Source: an uncultured bacterium (GTDB lineage Bacteria; Verrucomicrobiota; Kiritimatiellia; CAIVKH01). From it: 64,000 bases of DNA. The DNA lies in the NCBI GenBank assembly GCA_903906425.1, contig CAIVKH010000137.1:1-64000 (forward strand), given 5' to 3'. The notes beneath the pieces are model-generated. The model did not search any database and was not told where the DNA came from. It saw only the letters and a list, made by a program, of their open reading frames with translations. Positions 50,958 to 60,730 of this stretch are shown in pieces (positions within the stretch are counted from its first letter, which is position 1; every line of letters starts with the position of its first letter). The translations under genes and the position numbers were made by a program.

Positions 50958-53774
50958 ATGAAAACATTTGTCTGTTGCGCACTCATTTCTCTGGCGCTGC
51001 GTGCCAGCGCCGGCACGCCCGACGCAGAGTATTTCGCCGGCCTTTCCTTTCTTGATGCGGGAAGTTATGGCCAGGCGGCGGCGAAGTTCGAAGCCGCATG
51101 TGCGGCCTCACCGGAGGATGTTCGCTTTGTCCTTGCGCTCGGGGTCGCGCAACTGCTCGGAGAACATTCGACGGAGGCGCTCGCAACCATGCAGCGCGCA
51201 TACCGTCTCACCAGCGGAACCAATCGCGCGACGCGCATGTGGTTGTCCGCCGCCCAGTGCATGGCCGGCGATCTTGAACACGCGCGCATGACCGGCGGAT
51301 TCAATTTCAACGACCCGTACGACAAACTCATCTATGATGCGTTCAACACTTACGGATTGTCCATTTTTCAGGCGCGAAATGGTGCAGACGCCCAGCAGCT
51401 CGCAGCATGGAAGCGTGAGGCCCTGGCAAAATTTCCCGAAGTCGCGCGCGAGTTCTCCCGGCATTCAAAGACCGGTGCCGGCGCGGCGGTCAACGAGGCG
51501 ATTATCACCCAGGCGGCGGATTTGTTCCGTGCGGGTAACTATGCCGCAGCCCTGACCGCCATCGAGCAGGCGCGGACATCCGGTCATGATGATGTGTATG
51601 CCGCGTGGCTTCACGGAGAAATTCTTTTGCACTGCGATGCTCCCGAAGCTGCACGCGCGGTCTTCACCGATTTGCTCACGCTCTCGCCCGACGCGTCGGC
51701 GGCCTATCTTGGCCGCGCCCAGGCGCACGCTCTGCTCGGCGAATTCAGCAGCGCAAGACGCGATCTCGCACATTCCCGCGAGCGCGCCGCAAGCGATCCG
51801 CGGCTGCGGCTTGATGCCGGCGCGCCTGCGCGGCAGAAAGAAATCGAGAAACTCCTATCGGAACCAACCGGTGACGCAGCCGAGCTAATGCAGCAACTCG
51901 TGGACAAGCCCGGCGATTGGAATACTTCAATCGCGACAGCATCGCGAGTCCATCACGCCGGAGCGTCTTCGCGCCTGCGCTGGGACGAGACCTATCAGGA
52001 AGGTCTGCGCGCGGCGACCATTCCGACTCTCGATAACCCAAGAGACGCTGATGCGTGGGCCGCGCTCGCCGAATATCTGGATCGAAACAGACTCGTGTGG
52101 GCGACATCCGTCGAGCCGCGCGCGAAGCCGCAGACGTTTCGGACTTATCGCCAGCAATATGAAATCAATGGCATCATTCAGGCCGCCGATGCGGCGCTGG
52201 CACGCAATCCAAAACATGCGCGCGCGATGACATCGCGAGCATCGGCAATGATTGCCGGCGGCGACTATGCCGGGGCCGAGCAACTTCTACGCAAGGCGAT
52301 GGCCATTCATCCCGTGCCGCAGACATTCGAATTGCTGAACGATCTTGTCACACGCGCCGCCGAGGCGAAGGCTGGTGAAGCTGCTGCGCGCCGCAGGCCG
52401 CGAACCGAAACCACGCGGGAGACGCGGTCCGACGGGGAGTACATTGTCACGAAGACTTACCCTCCTTCTGCGGCCGATCTCGCGCGGGCCGAGGAGCTGG
52501 ATGCCGAAGCCCGCGTGCTCTTCGCCGAGGCTGCCGACCTTTATAAGAGGCTCCTTTCCGCGACGCGCGGAACGCCCGACGAGAAATTCTATCGCGCCCG
52601 CGATGCGTGGTCGCATGGCGACGGCAGCACCGCGATCAGCCTTCTGCGCGAGCTTACCGGCCCGCGTCCGTCCGATCCGCGCTATCACCACCAGCTTCTC
52701 GATTGGCTTCGCGCCGGCGACGCGGCGACTTATGACGAACAATTTTCCGATTCGGCAAACCGCATCCATTCGACCGCCGCAGGAATGCTCCGCATCGCAT
52801 GGCGCGCCGTCGGGCGCGGCGCCTTCAATTCAGCCTCCGATGCGCTGGCGCGCGCCCGCCCGCTCGATCTCACCGACTCCAGAATTCTTGTCTATTCCGG
52901 CATCATCGCCGATGAGCAAAACCAAACCGACCGGGCTGTCGCGTTCTACCGTTCCGCCCTCGCGATGGAAGAGGCCCGCCTTCGCTTGCTGGGCCGCGGC
53001 ATTGAAAAGGGAACAACTCATCTGGGTCCGGATGACTGGCCGCTCTGTGCCGAAGCGAGTCTTCGCCTATCCGCTCTTCTCACGCGATCCGGCCGCGACA
53101 AGGAAGCTGCCGATGTTCTCTCCACGATGTCGCGCGGGTTAAGCAGCCGCGTTGATCTGCCTGATCCCTTCGTAACTTCGCGCGAGGCGATGGCGCTGCC
53201 GGCTGGACAGCTTCCCAGTTCCCAGGTTGAGCCCGGCACTATTCCAGAAGCGCCGCCCGCGAATGCGCTGCTGGCATGGATGCACGTTGCCTCCGGCAAC
53301 ATCCTGCGCGATGCCGGCCGCGCCAACGATGCCGGGGCGGCCTATGTCGCCGCGCTCAAACTTACCCGCGCCGAAGTCCGCCCATTGGAGAGTTATAGCC
53401 GCGATGAAAAGGATCTTCTCGCCGAAGCCCGGAAACTTATTCCCGCGCGAATCATTCCGCGCTTCGACATGGCCATGAGCCTGGCCCAGCAGGGCGCGAT
53501 TGAATCCGGCGCGATCAAGAGCGCGAAACAGATTTATCAGGAGCAGCAGGCCGCGCATGAAAAGCAATATCAGGCCGCCGGTGACATTGATCGCGAATAC
53601 GCGCGGCGCAGCATGGAAATCAACGCCGACTTCGCCGCCAGGCGTCGCGCCATTGACCGCTTCGACGCGGCCGGCATGAAGGCGATCCAGGAAGACTGCG
53701 CGGGAAAGCAAAAGGACCTCCAAGCCTGGCGCGAAGAACAGATGCGCAAACTTTACGGCCCCGGCTACCGCTGA
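50958..53774 (+). CDS. Large exported TPR-repeat protein
   Basis: A 938-residue exported protein (signal MKTFVCCALISLALRASA). Most of its length is helical-repeat sequence of TPR type: AEYFAGLSFLDAGSYGQAAA, AADLFRAGNYAAALTAIEQA, AYLGRAQAHALLGEFSSARR, ASAMIAGGDYAGAEQLLRKA, LVYSGIIADEQNQTDRAVAF and others. The C-terminal 80 residues form a charged coiled coil (YARRSMEINADFAARRRAID). Probably a periplasmic scaffold for protein complexes. No partner is encoded beside it on the same strand. Confidence 0.75.
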   Translation: MKTFVCCALISLALRASAGTPDAEYFAGLSFLDAGSYGQAAAKFEAACAASPEDVRFVLALGVAQLLGEHSTEALATMQRAYRLTSGTNRATRMWLSAAQCMAGDLEHARMTGGFNFNDPYDKLIYDAFNTYGLSIFQARNGADAQQLAAWKREALAKFPEVAREFSRHSKTGAGAAVNEAIITQAADLFRAGNYAAALTAIEQARTSGHDDVYAAWLHGEILLHCDAPEAARAVFTDLLTLSPDASAAYLGRAQAHALLGEFSSARRDLAHSRERAASDPRLRLDAGAPARQKEIEKLLSEPTGDAAELMQQLVDKPGDWNTSIATASRVHHAGASSRLRWDETYQEGLRAATIPTLDNPRDADAWAALAEYLDRNRLVWATSVEPRAKPQTFRTYRQQYEINGIIQAADAALARNPKHARAMTSRASAMIAGGDYAGAEQLLRKAMAIHPVPQTFELLNDLVTRAAEAKAGEAAARRRPRTETTRETRSDGEYIVTKTYPPSAADLARAEELDAEARVLFAEAADLYKRLLSATRGTPDEKFYRARDAWSHGDGSTAISLLRELTGPRPSDPRYHHQLLDWLRAGDAATYDEQFSDSANRIHSTAAGMLRIAWRAVGRGAFNSASDALARARPLDLTDSRILVYSGIIADEQNQTDRAVAFYRSALAMEEARLRLLGRGIEKGTTHLGPDDWPLCAEASLRLSALLTRSGRDKEAADVLSTMSRGLSSRVDLPDPFVTSREAMALPAGQLPSSQVEPGTIPEAPPANALLAWMHVASGNILRDAGRANDAGAAYVAALKLTRAEVRPLESYSRDEKDLLAEARKLIPARIIPRFDMAMSLAQQGAIESGAIKSAKQIYQEQQAAHEKQYQAAGDIDREYARRSMEINADFAARRRAIDRFDAAGMKAIQEDCAGKQKDLQAWREEQMRKLYGPGYR

Positions 53775-53847
53775 GCTTTGTCTTCGTGTTGCCAAGATGA
53801 GCCGCGTGCGCCGGACAAATACACCTCATCGATGCCGTTGCAGAATT

Positions 53848-53894
53848 TCCAATCATTGGAAATGGCGGGCCTGATGGTTTCCAATGATTGGCGG
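53848..53894. repeat. Palindrome pair between convergent genes (second copy eroded)
   Basis: TTCCAATCATTGGAA (53848-53862) and TTCCAATGATTGGCG (53880-53894), period 32. The second copy has lost its last two arm bases 6 bp before the stop codon of the GH172-like gene. Confidence 0.85.
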
Positions 53895-53899
53895 CCGCG

Positions 53900-56242
53900 T
53901 CAGCGCGACAGGCCGGTCAATGCGGGCGTGAAGGCCGGCGAACCGGTGAGCGGCGTGGTGAAGTCGACGCGGAAATACGATTTGCCTTGGTAGTAGCCCC
54001 AGTCCTGCGCGCGGATGGCGAAGGCTTTCGACGGCAGCAGCACGAATGCATTCGGGATGCCGCCGATCATCGGCGCGTCGGGCGTGCCACGCAGCGCGTC
54101 GGGGGCGGCGGTCGCGCCCCACGTTGTCGTGTCGCCTTGCACGGCGTTCCACAAACCGCCGACGGTGCGCGCAAATTTTGTCCCGGCGCCAGTGCCGGCG
54201 ATGCCGCCGTGCGTGCGGATGCCGAGCAGGACCCACGGCTCGTTGCGAACCATCGTCGATTCGGCGCAGAGCGCATGCGGGCCGTCGGCCAGTTCGACTC
54301 CGGCGACGAACAAATTGTACGGATGATCGCCGCCGAGCACGGGATTGCCGTCGAGAAATACGCTTGTCTTGCCGTTTGCGTTGAGGCCGACAAGCGCGCG
54401 ATTCGGTTTCTCATAGAACCACGACAGCAGCTTCGCCTGTTCCGCGGCCTGCGGGCCGAATTTGCCATCGAGGAAGGGTTGATAGTCCGACGCGGAAATA
54501 TTTTCGCCGAGCAACCGGCGGTATTCGAGCGCACGGAGAGCGTAGATTCCGTTCTCCTCCGCGCCGGGGAAACGCCCGGCATATTCGCCAATCGCGGCGA
54601 TTGCTTCGGCGAAGTTGTTCATGCGTTCGAGTTCGGTCAGCTGAAGCATGAACGACTGGCGGTAGTACGGATTCTCCGGCGGCCGTGTCCCGGCGACATC
54701 GGCGGGGCACGGCGGTGCGGCGGCGGGCTTGTCGAGATAGGCGAATGTAACGCTGCGGAAAAATCCCTTGCTCACGTTCTGGTCTCCGCGCTCGATTTCC
54801 ATGCGCAGCGATTTGGAGAACTTGAGCGGATCGACAAGCAGAAAGCGATAGGTTGAAACCGTGAACGGCGCGCGGTCGAAGATGCCGAAAAGTCCGGCGA
54901 AGGCCGCGCCACGGAAATACCAACCGCCATTGAAGAAGTCCTCGAGGCCCGTGCCGTGCCACGACGGATTCGGTTCGCCGTCCACGTAGAACATTTCGTC
55001 GCCTTCGAGAATCCACCACGGACGTTTCAGCTCTTCGAGATCTGCCGTGACGTTCAGGAAAACGCCCGCGACGTGCCCGTTGCCGTGGAAATCCGCGAAG
55101 CAGTGCGGCGTGCCCGGCTGCGGCCCGGTTTGTGACCAAAATGCGTGCAGATAGCCGAGGCCATCGACCGGCCCGGCGACGGCGTCGCCGGACCAGGAAA
55201 CTGTCGCGCCGCGCGTGGCGCGATTCGCGACTTCGATGCGGATGGATTTCGCGAACGGCATCGGCAGATTGCAGTGCATGCCGTCGGGCGTATTGGCAAA
55301 TGCGATGTTGCCGAAAGTCCTGCGGTGGCCGACCTGACCGAAGAAATCGCCGAGCGGTGTTTCGATCGCGGGCTGCGGGGAGCCGTCGTAGAAGACGCGA
55401 AGCAGCAGGTCGCTGAGAAGTTGATTGCGCGCGATGATGTTCGTCTTTGTGTCGTCATCGCCGCCGATTTGAATTTGGAACGCAGGCACCATGCCCGGGC
55501 CGGCGGCCTCGAAAATCTTCGCCGTGGCACCCGCGGCAATCGACTCGACGTGGCCGTTCTTTTTTTCAAGAGGCTTTGGTTCGACCGCGCCCCGCCACGC
55601 GGCGGCGACGGCGGAAAGCTGCGTTTCGTCTTCAGGCGAAAGTTTCGCAGGCGTCGATTCGACGGCGGTTCCAGCCGGCAGATCTTCAACATTCACCTGG
55701 TAGAAAATCCTCCGCGGACCCCAGAATGGATGGACCGGCGGCGAGTTGAATTCGATGCGAAGCGATTTCTGATAGGTGAGCGGAACGTAGCTCCACCAGC
55801 ATAGATTGAGCTGTCGTGCCAGTGGCGGCTCGAATGGGTGCAGGTTGCCGAACACGTCTTCGATCTTACCGCTGAACCGCGGCGACTTCTCGCCGTCGAA
55901 GAAGAAGCGAACCTGATAGTTTGCCCCCACATCCGCGCCGGTTGTCCACAGCCGCCGGACGACCCCGGGGCCTTTGAGGTTCGCAATCGTGACCCACCCT
56001 TTTTCCGGCGGCGGTTCGGTGAAAACATTGAAGTCGTCGTTGCCGCCGCTGCGGTCATGCGACGAAATCAACCGCGTTCCGCCGATATCCATTCGCGCGA
56101 TCCGCGCCGTGTTCGTCAGGTCGCCCACAAACGACCGCCACGGAACGGCCGGTCCGATCACCGCCGTCGAGCCGCCCTGCTTCCCTCCGCAGCCCGCGAT
56201 CGCCAGCGACGCGACAACAAAAATCCATGCAAAATTCTTCAT
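53900..56242 (-). CDS. GH172/DUF2961-family lipoprotein
   Basis: A 780-residue protein with a lipobox (ASLAIAGCGG). The first 370 residues match the DUF2961 family (now GH172; members act on arabinofuranose or fructofuranose linkages): SSHDRSGGNDDFNVF, KGPGVVRRLWTTGAD, CYWDGE-like RFFFDGEKSPRFSG and WSYVPLTYQKSLRIEF. The second part includes PWWILEGDEMFYVDGEPNPS and GTGLEDFFNGGWYF, family motifs with candidate catalytic Glu/Asp residues. The C-terminal 200 residues contain a NPCBM-like or E-set-like region. Surface-exposed glycan hydrolysis is inferred. It is transcribed alone, divergent from the glycosyltransferase operon. Confidence 0.82.
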   Translation of the reverse strand: MKNFAWIFVVASLAIAGCGGKQGGSTAVIGPAVPWRSFVGDLTNTARIARMDIGGTRLISSHDRSGGNDDFNVFTEPPPEKGWVTIANLKGPGVVRRLWTTGADVGANYQVRFFFDGEKSPRFSGKIEDVFGNLHPFEPPLARQLNLCWWSYVPLTYQKSLRIEFNSPPVHPFWGPRRIFYQVNVEDLPAGTAVESTPAKLSPEDETQLSAVAAAWRGAVEPKPLEKKNGHVESIAAGATAKIFEAAGPGMVPAFQIQIGGDDDTKTNIIARNQLLSDLLLRVFYDGSPQPAIETPLGDFFGQVGHRRTFGNIAFANTPDGMHCNLPMPFAKSIRIEVANRATRGATVSWSGDAVAGPVDGLGYLHAFWSQTGPQPGTPHCFADFHGNGHVAGVFLNVTADLEELKRPWWILEGDEMFYVDGEPNPSWHGTGLEDFFNGGWYFRGAAFAGLFGIFDRAPFTVSTYRFLLVDPLKFSKSLRMEIERGDQNVSKGFFRSVTFAYLDKPAAAPPCPADVAGTRPPENPYYRQSFMLQLTELERMNNFAEAIAAIGEYAGRFPGAEENGIYALRALEYRRLLGENISASDYQPFLDGKFGPQAAEQAKLLSWFYEKPNRALVGLNANGKTSVFLDGNPVLGGDHPYNLFVAGVELADGPHALCAESTMVRNEPWVLLGIRTHGGIAGTGAGTKFARTVGGLWNAVQGDTTTWGATAAPDALRGTPDAPMIGGIPNAFVLLPSKAFAIRAQDWGYYQGKSYFRVDFTTPLTGSPAFTPALTGLSR

Positions 56243-56330
56243 CGTGATTTGTCTCCGAACGCCCGCTTTCTACGCGGCGGCCCACAGCCGCGCAAGCGAA
56301 GAGCCGCGCGCCGCGGTCGCGATCCGTGTT

Positions 56331-56377
56331 TTCCAATCATTGGAACTTTCCGGCGGCGCGTTTTCCAATGATTGGAA
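56331..56377. repeat. Palindrome pair between divergent genes
   Basis: TTCCAATCATTGGAA (56331-56345) and TTCCAATGATTGGAA (56363-56377), period 32, spacer CTTTCCGGCGGCGCGTT. It lies in the shared upstream region of the GH172-like and glycosyltransferase genes. Confidence 0.92.
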
Positions 56378-56433
56378 AGTCCGGCAGATTCCAATTTCCG
56401 CGCGGCCCGCGATGTGGTTAATCTCGCGCCATC

Positions 56434-57594
56434 GTGACCGAACCCATCGAAAAGAAACTTCGTATTTTGCACCTGAGCGGGCGGCCGCAATGGTGCGGCG
56501 AATCGAACCGCGTGCTCGTCGAGTGCGCCGGCCTCGCCGCGCGCGGCCATGATGTCTTGCTCGGCACGGCGCCGCACAGCGCGCTCGTCGAACACGGGCG
56601 CGAACGCGGCGTGCCGCTGCACACCGGCTTCCGGTTCACGAAAGGCTTCCGCCCGCACGACACGCTCCACGATATTCGCGAGCTGAAGAAGCTCCTCGCG
56701 TCGCGCCCGTTCGACATCGTCCATCTGCACACGCCGCGCGACACCTGGCCGGCCGCGTTCGCGATGGGACCGCGCGGACGCCCGGGCCGGCCGCTGCTGG
56801 TGCGAACCAAACACCACAGCCTGCGGACGCACGGCGGCGCGGTGCATCGCTGGCTCTACGGTTCGCGGATTGACCACCTCATCCTCGCCGGCGAGCGGCT
56901 CCGCGACACCATCGCCGAACTGACCGCCGCAAATACGCTGACCGGCGATCGCGTTCACGTCATCCACAGCTCGATTGACGTTCACCGGTTCGATCCGGAC
57001 CGCGTGGACGGCGCGAAGATCCGCGCGGAGTTCGGGCTGCAAAACCGTTTCGTCATCGGCCTGATCGGCCGCGTCTCCGTCGAGAAGGGCCACGCGGTCC
57101 TGCTGAACGTCCTCGAAAAACTGCGCGCGGAAAAACCGGAGATCGCCTGCCTCATCGTCGGCGAGGGCGATCAGCTCGAAGCGACGAAGCGGCGCGTGGC
57201 CGGCGGCCCGCTGCGCGACTGCGTAATCTTGACCGGCCCGCGCCGCGACATCCCCGACATCACCGCCGCGCTGGACATCCAGGTTGTGCCGAGCCTGTGG
57301 CTCGAAGCCTCGCCGGCCGTCGTCAAGGAAGCGATGGCGATGAACGTGCCGGTGATCGCCAGCGATGTCGGCGGCATCGCTGAAATCGTTCGCGATGAAT
57401 TTGACGGGCTGATCGTCCGCCCCGGCGATGAAGGCGAACTGCTCGCCGCGCTGCGCCGGATGATCAACGACGCGTCGTTCCGCCGGAGCATCGCCGCCGC
57501 GGGCCGCGCAAAGATCGTCGGCAGATTTTCTGACGAACAGCTCATCGAGCGCTCGATCGCGGTCTATCGGGAAATCCTGGGGCGGCCGGCATGA
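56434..57594 (+). CDS. Glycosyltransferase family 4 protein
   Basis: A 386-residue GT-B glycosyltransferase. The N-terminal acceptor domain begins LRILHLSGRPQWCGESNRVL. The donor domain contains IGLIGRVSVEKGHAVLLNVL, CLIVGEGDQLEA, and the GT4 E-x7-E motif in SLWLEASPAVVKEAMAMNVP. The start is a GTG. It probably adds a sugar to a lipid-linked glycan. Its last codon overlaps the ATG of the O-antigen ligase-like gene (ATGA), so both act in the same polysaccharide or LPS assembly pathway. Confidence 0.9.
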   Translation: MTEPIEKKLRILHLSGRPQWCGESNRVLVECAGLAARGHDVLLGTAPHSALVEHGRERGVPLHTGFRFTKGFRPHDTLHDIRELKKLLASRPFDIVHLHTPRDTWPAAFAMGPRGRPGRPLLVRTKHHSLRTHGGAVHRWLYGSRIDHLILAGERLRDTIAELTAANTLTGDRVHVIHSSIDVHRFDPDRVDGAKIRAEFGLQNRFVIGLIGRVSVEKGHAVLLNVLEKLRAEKPEIACLIVGEGDQLEATKRRVAGGPLRDCVILTGPRRDIPDITAALDIQVVPSLWLEASPAVVKEAMAMNVPVIASDVGGIAEIVRDEFDGLIVRPGDEGELLAALRRMINDASFRRSIAAAGRAKIVGRFSDEQLIERSIAVYREILGRPA

Positions 57595-58796
57595 ATCCGA
57601 AAACTTGGAATGCCACGCAGAAGCTCTTCGCCGCCGTGGCCTTTGTTTTCGCGATGGTCTGGCTGTGGTCCAGCGGCGTCAAGGACGCGGTCACCTGGTG
57701 CGGGTTTGCGTGGGTGCTCGTCGGCGCGATCCGCCGCCGCGAGAAGATTTATTGTGGCGGGCTGGGCTGGCCGCTGCTGGCCTACCTGGTTTTCTGCGCG
57801 CTCTCCGCGTGGACGTCCATTGATCCCAAATTCAGCTGGCGCGCCTACTGGAAACTGATCGAACTGGTCGCCGGCTTCATCGCGCTGGCGAACCTGCTGC
57901 GGCCGGACCGACGCTCCGATGTCGCGGCCAGGTCCATCGCGCTGGCGATGATCGTCGCCGGTGCTGCCGATGCGATCCGCTTCGCGATTGACCGCCACTT
58001 CGACACGCACTTCTTCACCGACGGCCGCTGGGACGGATCGCGCTACGGCTTCCCGACGATCGCCGCCGCGGTCCACGCGGCCGGCTTCGTGCTGTGCGCG
58101 GCGCTGCTGCTGCGCGCGCGGACCATCGGCCAGCGGCTCGCGTGCGCGGCGGGCCTCGGCGTCATCGGCTGGCTGCTGCTCGGCTTCGAGACGCGCAGCG
58201 TGGTGCTCGGCATCGCCGCAGGATTTCTCGTGCTGCTGCTCGCCGCGGCGCGCGACCGGAAGCGCGCGTTCAAGGCCATCGGGCTTTGTTCGGTCGCCTG
58301 CGCCGTTGCGCTGGTCGCGTCGCCCTCGTTCCGGGCGCGGATTGTCTCCGGCTCGTTCTCGGACCGCGTCGGCATCTGGAACGACGCGAAGAACACCATC
58401 CTGTTTGCGCCGAAAGTCGGGAAATATTTCGGCGTCGGCTACGGCCACGGAATTTTCCTGAAGGTTCACGAGGTGGCCGGCCGCCGCCACCGCGCCGCGC
58501 GGCAGGCCTACAACCACACGCACAACATGATTCTCGAGGCGCTGGTGGAGACCGGATGGCCGGGGATGCTCGCGTGGCTCGCGCTGCTGGGAACCGCGGC
58601 GGTGCGGTTCGTGCGGGCGGTCCGCCGCGCCGACGACGAGCGCCGCTGGACGCTGGCCGCGCTGGCCGCCGCGCTGGTGACGCTGATTGTCTATGGCCAG
58701 TTCAGCGCCTTCTTCGCGCTGGCGCCGATCTTCATCTTCTGGAATCTGCTCGGCGTGCTGGCCGCCGCCGAAGCGCCGCCGCGGACGAGTCCTTGA
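57591..58796 (+). CDS. O-antigen ligase/polymerase family membrane protein (Wzy_C domain)
   Basis: A 401-residue polytopic inner-membrane protein with about ten to twelve helices, beginning LFAAVAFVFAMVWLWSSGVK. The Wzy_C/O-antigen-ligase signature is present: GFETRSVVLGIAAGFLVLLL and the large periplasmic loop ending NHTHNMILEALVETGWPGML, whose NHTHN His is typical of WaaL. It ligates or polymerises lipid-linked glycan on the periplasmic side. Co-translated with the preceding GT4 gene. Confidence 0.88.
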   Translation: MNPKTWNATQKLFAAVAFVFAMVWLWSSGVKDAVTWCGFAWVLVGAIRRREKIYCGGLGWPLLAYLVFCALSAWTSIDPKFSWRAYWKLIELVAGFIALANLLRPDRRSDVAARSIALAMIVAGAADAIRFAIDRHFDTHFFTDGRWDGSRYGFPTIAAAVHAAGFVLCAALLLRARTIGQRLACAAGLGVIGWLLLGFETRSVVLGIAAGFLVLLLAAARDRKRAFKAIGLCSVACAVALVASPSFRARIVSGSFSDRVGIWNDAKNTILFAPKVGKYFGVGYGHGIFLKVHEVAGRRHRAARQAYNHTHNMILEALVETGWPGMLAWLALLGTAAVRFVRAVRRADDERRWTLAALAAALVTLIVYGQFSAFFALAPIFIFWNLLGVLAAAEAPPRTSP

Positions 58797-58804
58797 TCCG
58801 CAAG

Positions 58805-58883
58805 TTCCAATGATTGGAAGTTTGCGTGGCGATCATTTCCAATGATTGGAAGTTTGCGGGCCGGCCTTTTCCAATGATTGGAA
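58805..58883. repeat. Palindrome triplet between convergent genes
   Basis: Three identical TTCCAATGATTGGAA copies at 58805, 58837 and 58869, with two exact 32-bp steps. Spacers GTTTGCGTGGCGATCAT and GTTTGCGGGCCGGCCTT share their first six bases, and the sequence after the third copy again starts GTTTGC. The tail GAAATCACGATGC (58896-58908), 27 bp after the third copy's start, repeats the conserved right flank of other loci. Confidence 0.93.
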
Positions 58884-58914
58884 GTTTGCCGCAACTGAAA
58901 TCACGATGCGCCCA

Positions 58915-60609
58915 TCACGGCGCGGCGGAGCCGCGTAGTTTTTCTTTGCGGGCGCGGAGGGCTTCGCGGATGTGGCCGACTTCGGGGCCGCCAAAGGCGA
59001 AGGCGGCGGCGAAGTAGGCGGCGGCGCCGGCGGCGATGGCGCCGAAGACGGTGATGAGGCCGGAAATCTTTTCCTCAATGCCGGCGGCGTGGCGGTGCAG
59101 GAAGTGCGACGGGGTGTGCGCGAGGAGATTTTGCACGTGCGAGCCGAAGTTGATTTTTGCCAGCACGAAAAGCGCGGCGTGGTCCGCGAACCATACGACG
59201 AGGCCCATCAGGAGCGCGCAGGCCAGCGAGCGGGCGGCGCTGCGAAAGATGTCGCGCCAGCCGGGCGAGCCGATGAGTTTGTGAATGCCGCGGCCCAGCG
59301 TGATGCCGTTGAAGGCTTCGGAGATGACCGCGGCGACGGCGAGGCTGGCGGCTTTCAGGTCGCGCGGAAAGGTGAGGGTGAAAAGGATGTTCAGGCCGAA
59401 GTTGAGGCCGACGCTGACCAGGCCGATGCGGTAGGGCGTGCGCGTGTTGTGCATCGCGTAGAAGGCGGGGACGAAGACTTTGGCGAGGCCGAAGACGAGC
59501 AGGCCGGGGGCGTAGCAGCGCACGACGAGCGCGGTGCGCGCGAGGGATTCGTCACCGAAGTGGCCGCCGTGCAGAAGCAGCCGCGTGATCGGTTCGGCGA
59601 GCACAAAGAGGCCGATGGATGCGGGCGTCATCACGAACATGAGCGTCTTGAGCGCGTGGTTCAGCGTGTCCGTGATCTTGGAATGTTCTCCGTCGGCAGC
59701 GTGGCCGGAGAAGACGGGAAGCAGCACGGTGCTCATCGCGGTGGCAAGGATGCCTTGCGGGAAATAGAGCAGGCGCTCGGCGAAGTAGAGCGCGGCGGGC
59801 GCCCACGGCGTGGCCCAGCGCGCAATGACGCCGTTGATCATCATGTTGATCTGCGAGACGGACAGGCCGAGCGCGGTCGGGCCCATCAGCTTCAGGAACT
59901 TCGTCACGCGTTCGTCCTTGGTGTCCCACGCGAGGCCGGGGCGGTAGCCGACTTTGAGCATCGTCGGAATTTGCGCGGCGAGCTGGACGATACCGGCGAA
60001 AAATATTCCCCAGGCGACGCCGAAGATCTGCTCGTTCATCGTCGAGCCGAGACGCGGGCAGACGAAAAGTACGAAGCAAATCCAGGTGATGTTCAGCAGC
60101 GTCGGCGTGAAGGCGGGCAGGGAAAAACGGTGGAACGAATTCAGGATGCCCTGCGAGAGCGCAGTCAGGCAGATGAAAAGCATGTAGGGCAGCATGATTC
60201 GCGCGAGCGGAAGGACCATTGGCGCGTGCTCGACGAGATTGGGGAAGCACAGCAGCAGCGTGCAGCCGAGCATGCCGAGAAATACGAGCGCGAGCAGGAC
60301 CGCGCCGAGCAGCGTGATGACTTTTCGCGCAACAAGCCACGCCTCCGCCTCGCCCTGCTTCTTGCGCGTGTCCATGAAAACCGGGATGAACGCGGACGAC
60401 AGCGCGCCTTCGCCAAACAGCGCGCGAAACATGTTCGGAATACGGAAGGCGACGACAAAGTCCGACATCGCCGGCGAGGTGCCGAAGGCAAAGGCGGTCA
60501 GCGTTTCGCGGATCAAGCCGAGCATGCGGCTCAGCAGCGTGAAGCTGCCGACCTTGAACGCGGATCGTATGACTCGGGATTTTTCCACAACGGTCCGCGA
60601 AACTTGCAC
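58915..60609 (-). CDS. murJ: Lipid II flippase MurJ
   Basis: A 564-residue MATE-like flippase with about fourteen transmembrane helices, moving lipid II across the inner membrane for peptidoglycan synthesis. FKVGSFTLLSRMLGLIRETL, the charged motif PNMFRALFGEGALSSAFIPV and GILATAMSTVLLPVFS are MurJ/MviN signatures. The start is a GTG (GTG CAA GTT); a second GTG seven codons later is possible. The C-terminal extension after the last helix (EVGHIREALRARKEKLRGSA) is charged. Monocistronic context: preceded by a terminated acidic-protein gene, followed by a palindrome triplet. Confidence 0.95.
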   Translation of the reverse strand: MQVSRTVVEKSRVIRSAFKVGSFTLLSRMLGLIRETLTAFAFGTSPAMSDFVVAFRIPNMFRALFGEGALSSAFIPVFMDTRKKQGEAEAWLVARKVITLLGAVLLALVFLGMLGCTLLLCFPNLVEHAPMVLPLARIMLPYMLFICLTALSQGILNSFHRFSLPAFTPTLLNITWICFVLFVCPRLGSTMNEQIFGVAWGIFFAGIVQLAAQIPTMLKVGYRPGLAWDTKDERVTKFLKLMGPTALGLSVSQINMMINGVIARWATPWAPAALYFAERLLYFPQGILATAMSTVLLPVFSGHAADGEHSKITDTLNHALKTLMFVMTPASIGLFVLAEPITRLLLHGGHFGDESLARTALVVRCYAPGLLVFGLAKVFVPAFYAMHNTRTPYRIGLVSVGLNFGLNILFTLTFPRDLKAASLAVAAVISEAFNGITLGRGIHKLIGSPGWRDIFRSAARSLACALLMGLVVWFADHAALFVLAKINFGSHVQNLLAHTPSHFLHRHAAGIEEKISGLITVFGAIAAGAAAYFAAAFAFGGPEVGHIREALRARKEKLRGSAAP

Positions 60610-60679
60610 ATCGCCGCCGGCGAATCAAAGCCAGAACGCGATGCCGTCGCCGACCAGGCTGGCGGCAGCCACTGAAAAT

Positions 60680-60706
60680 GAAAGAGGGCCGGATCAAATC
60701 CGGCCC
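60680..60706 (-). terminator. Terminator hairpin after the acidic repeat protein gene
   Basis: GGGCCGGAT (60686-60694), CAA loop, ATCCGGCCC (60698-60706): a perfect 9-bp stem. On the minus strand it is followed by TCTTTCATTTTC, a T-rich but interrupted tail. It lies 24 bp after the stop codon. Confidence 0.7.
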
Positions 60707-60730
60707 CCAGGCTAGACGCTGAATTGAAGC

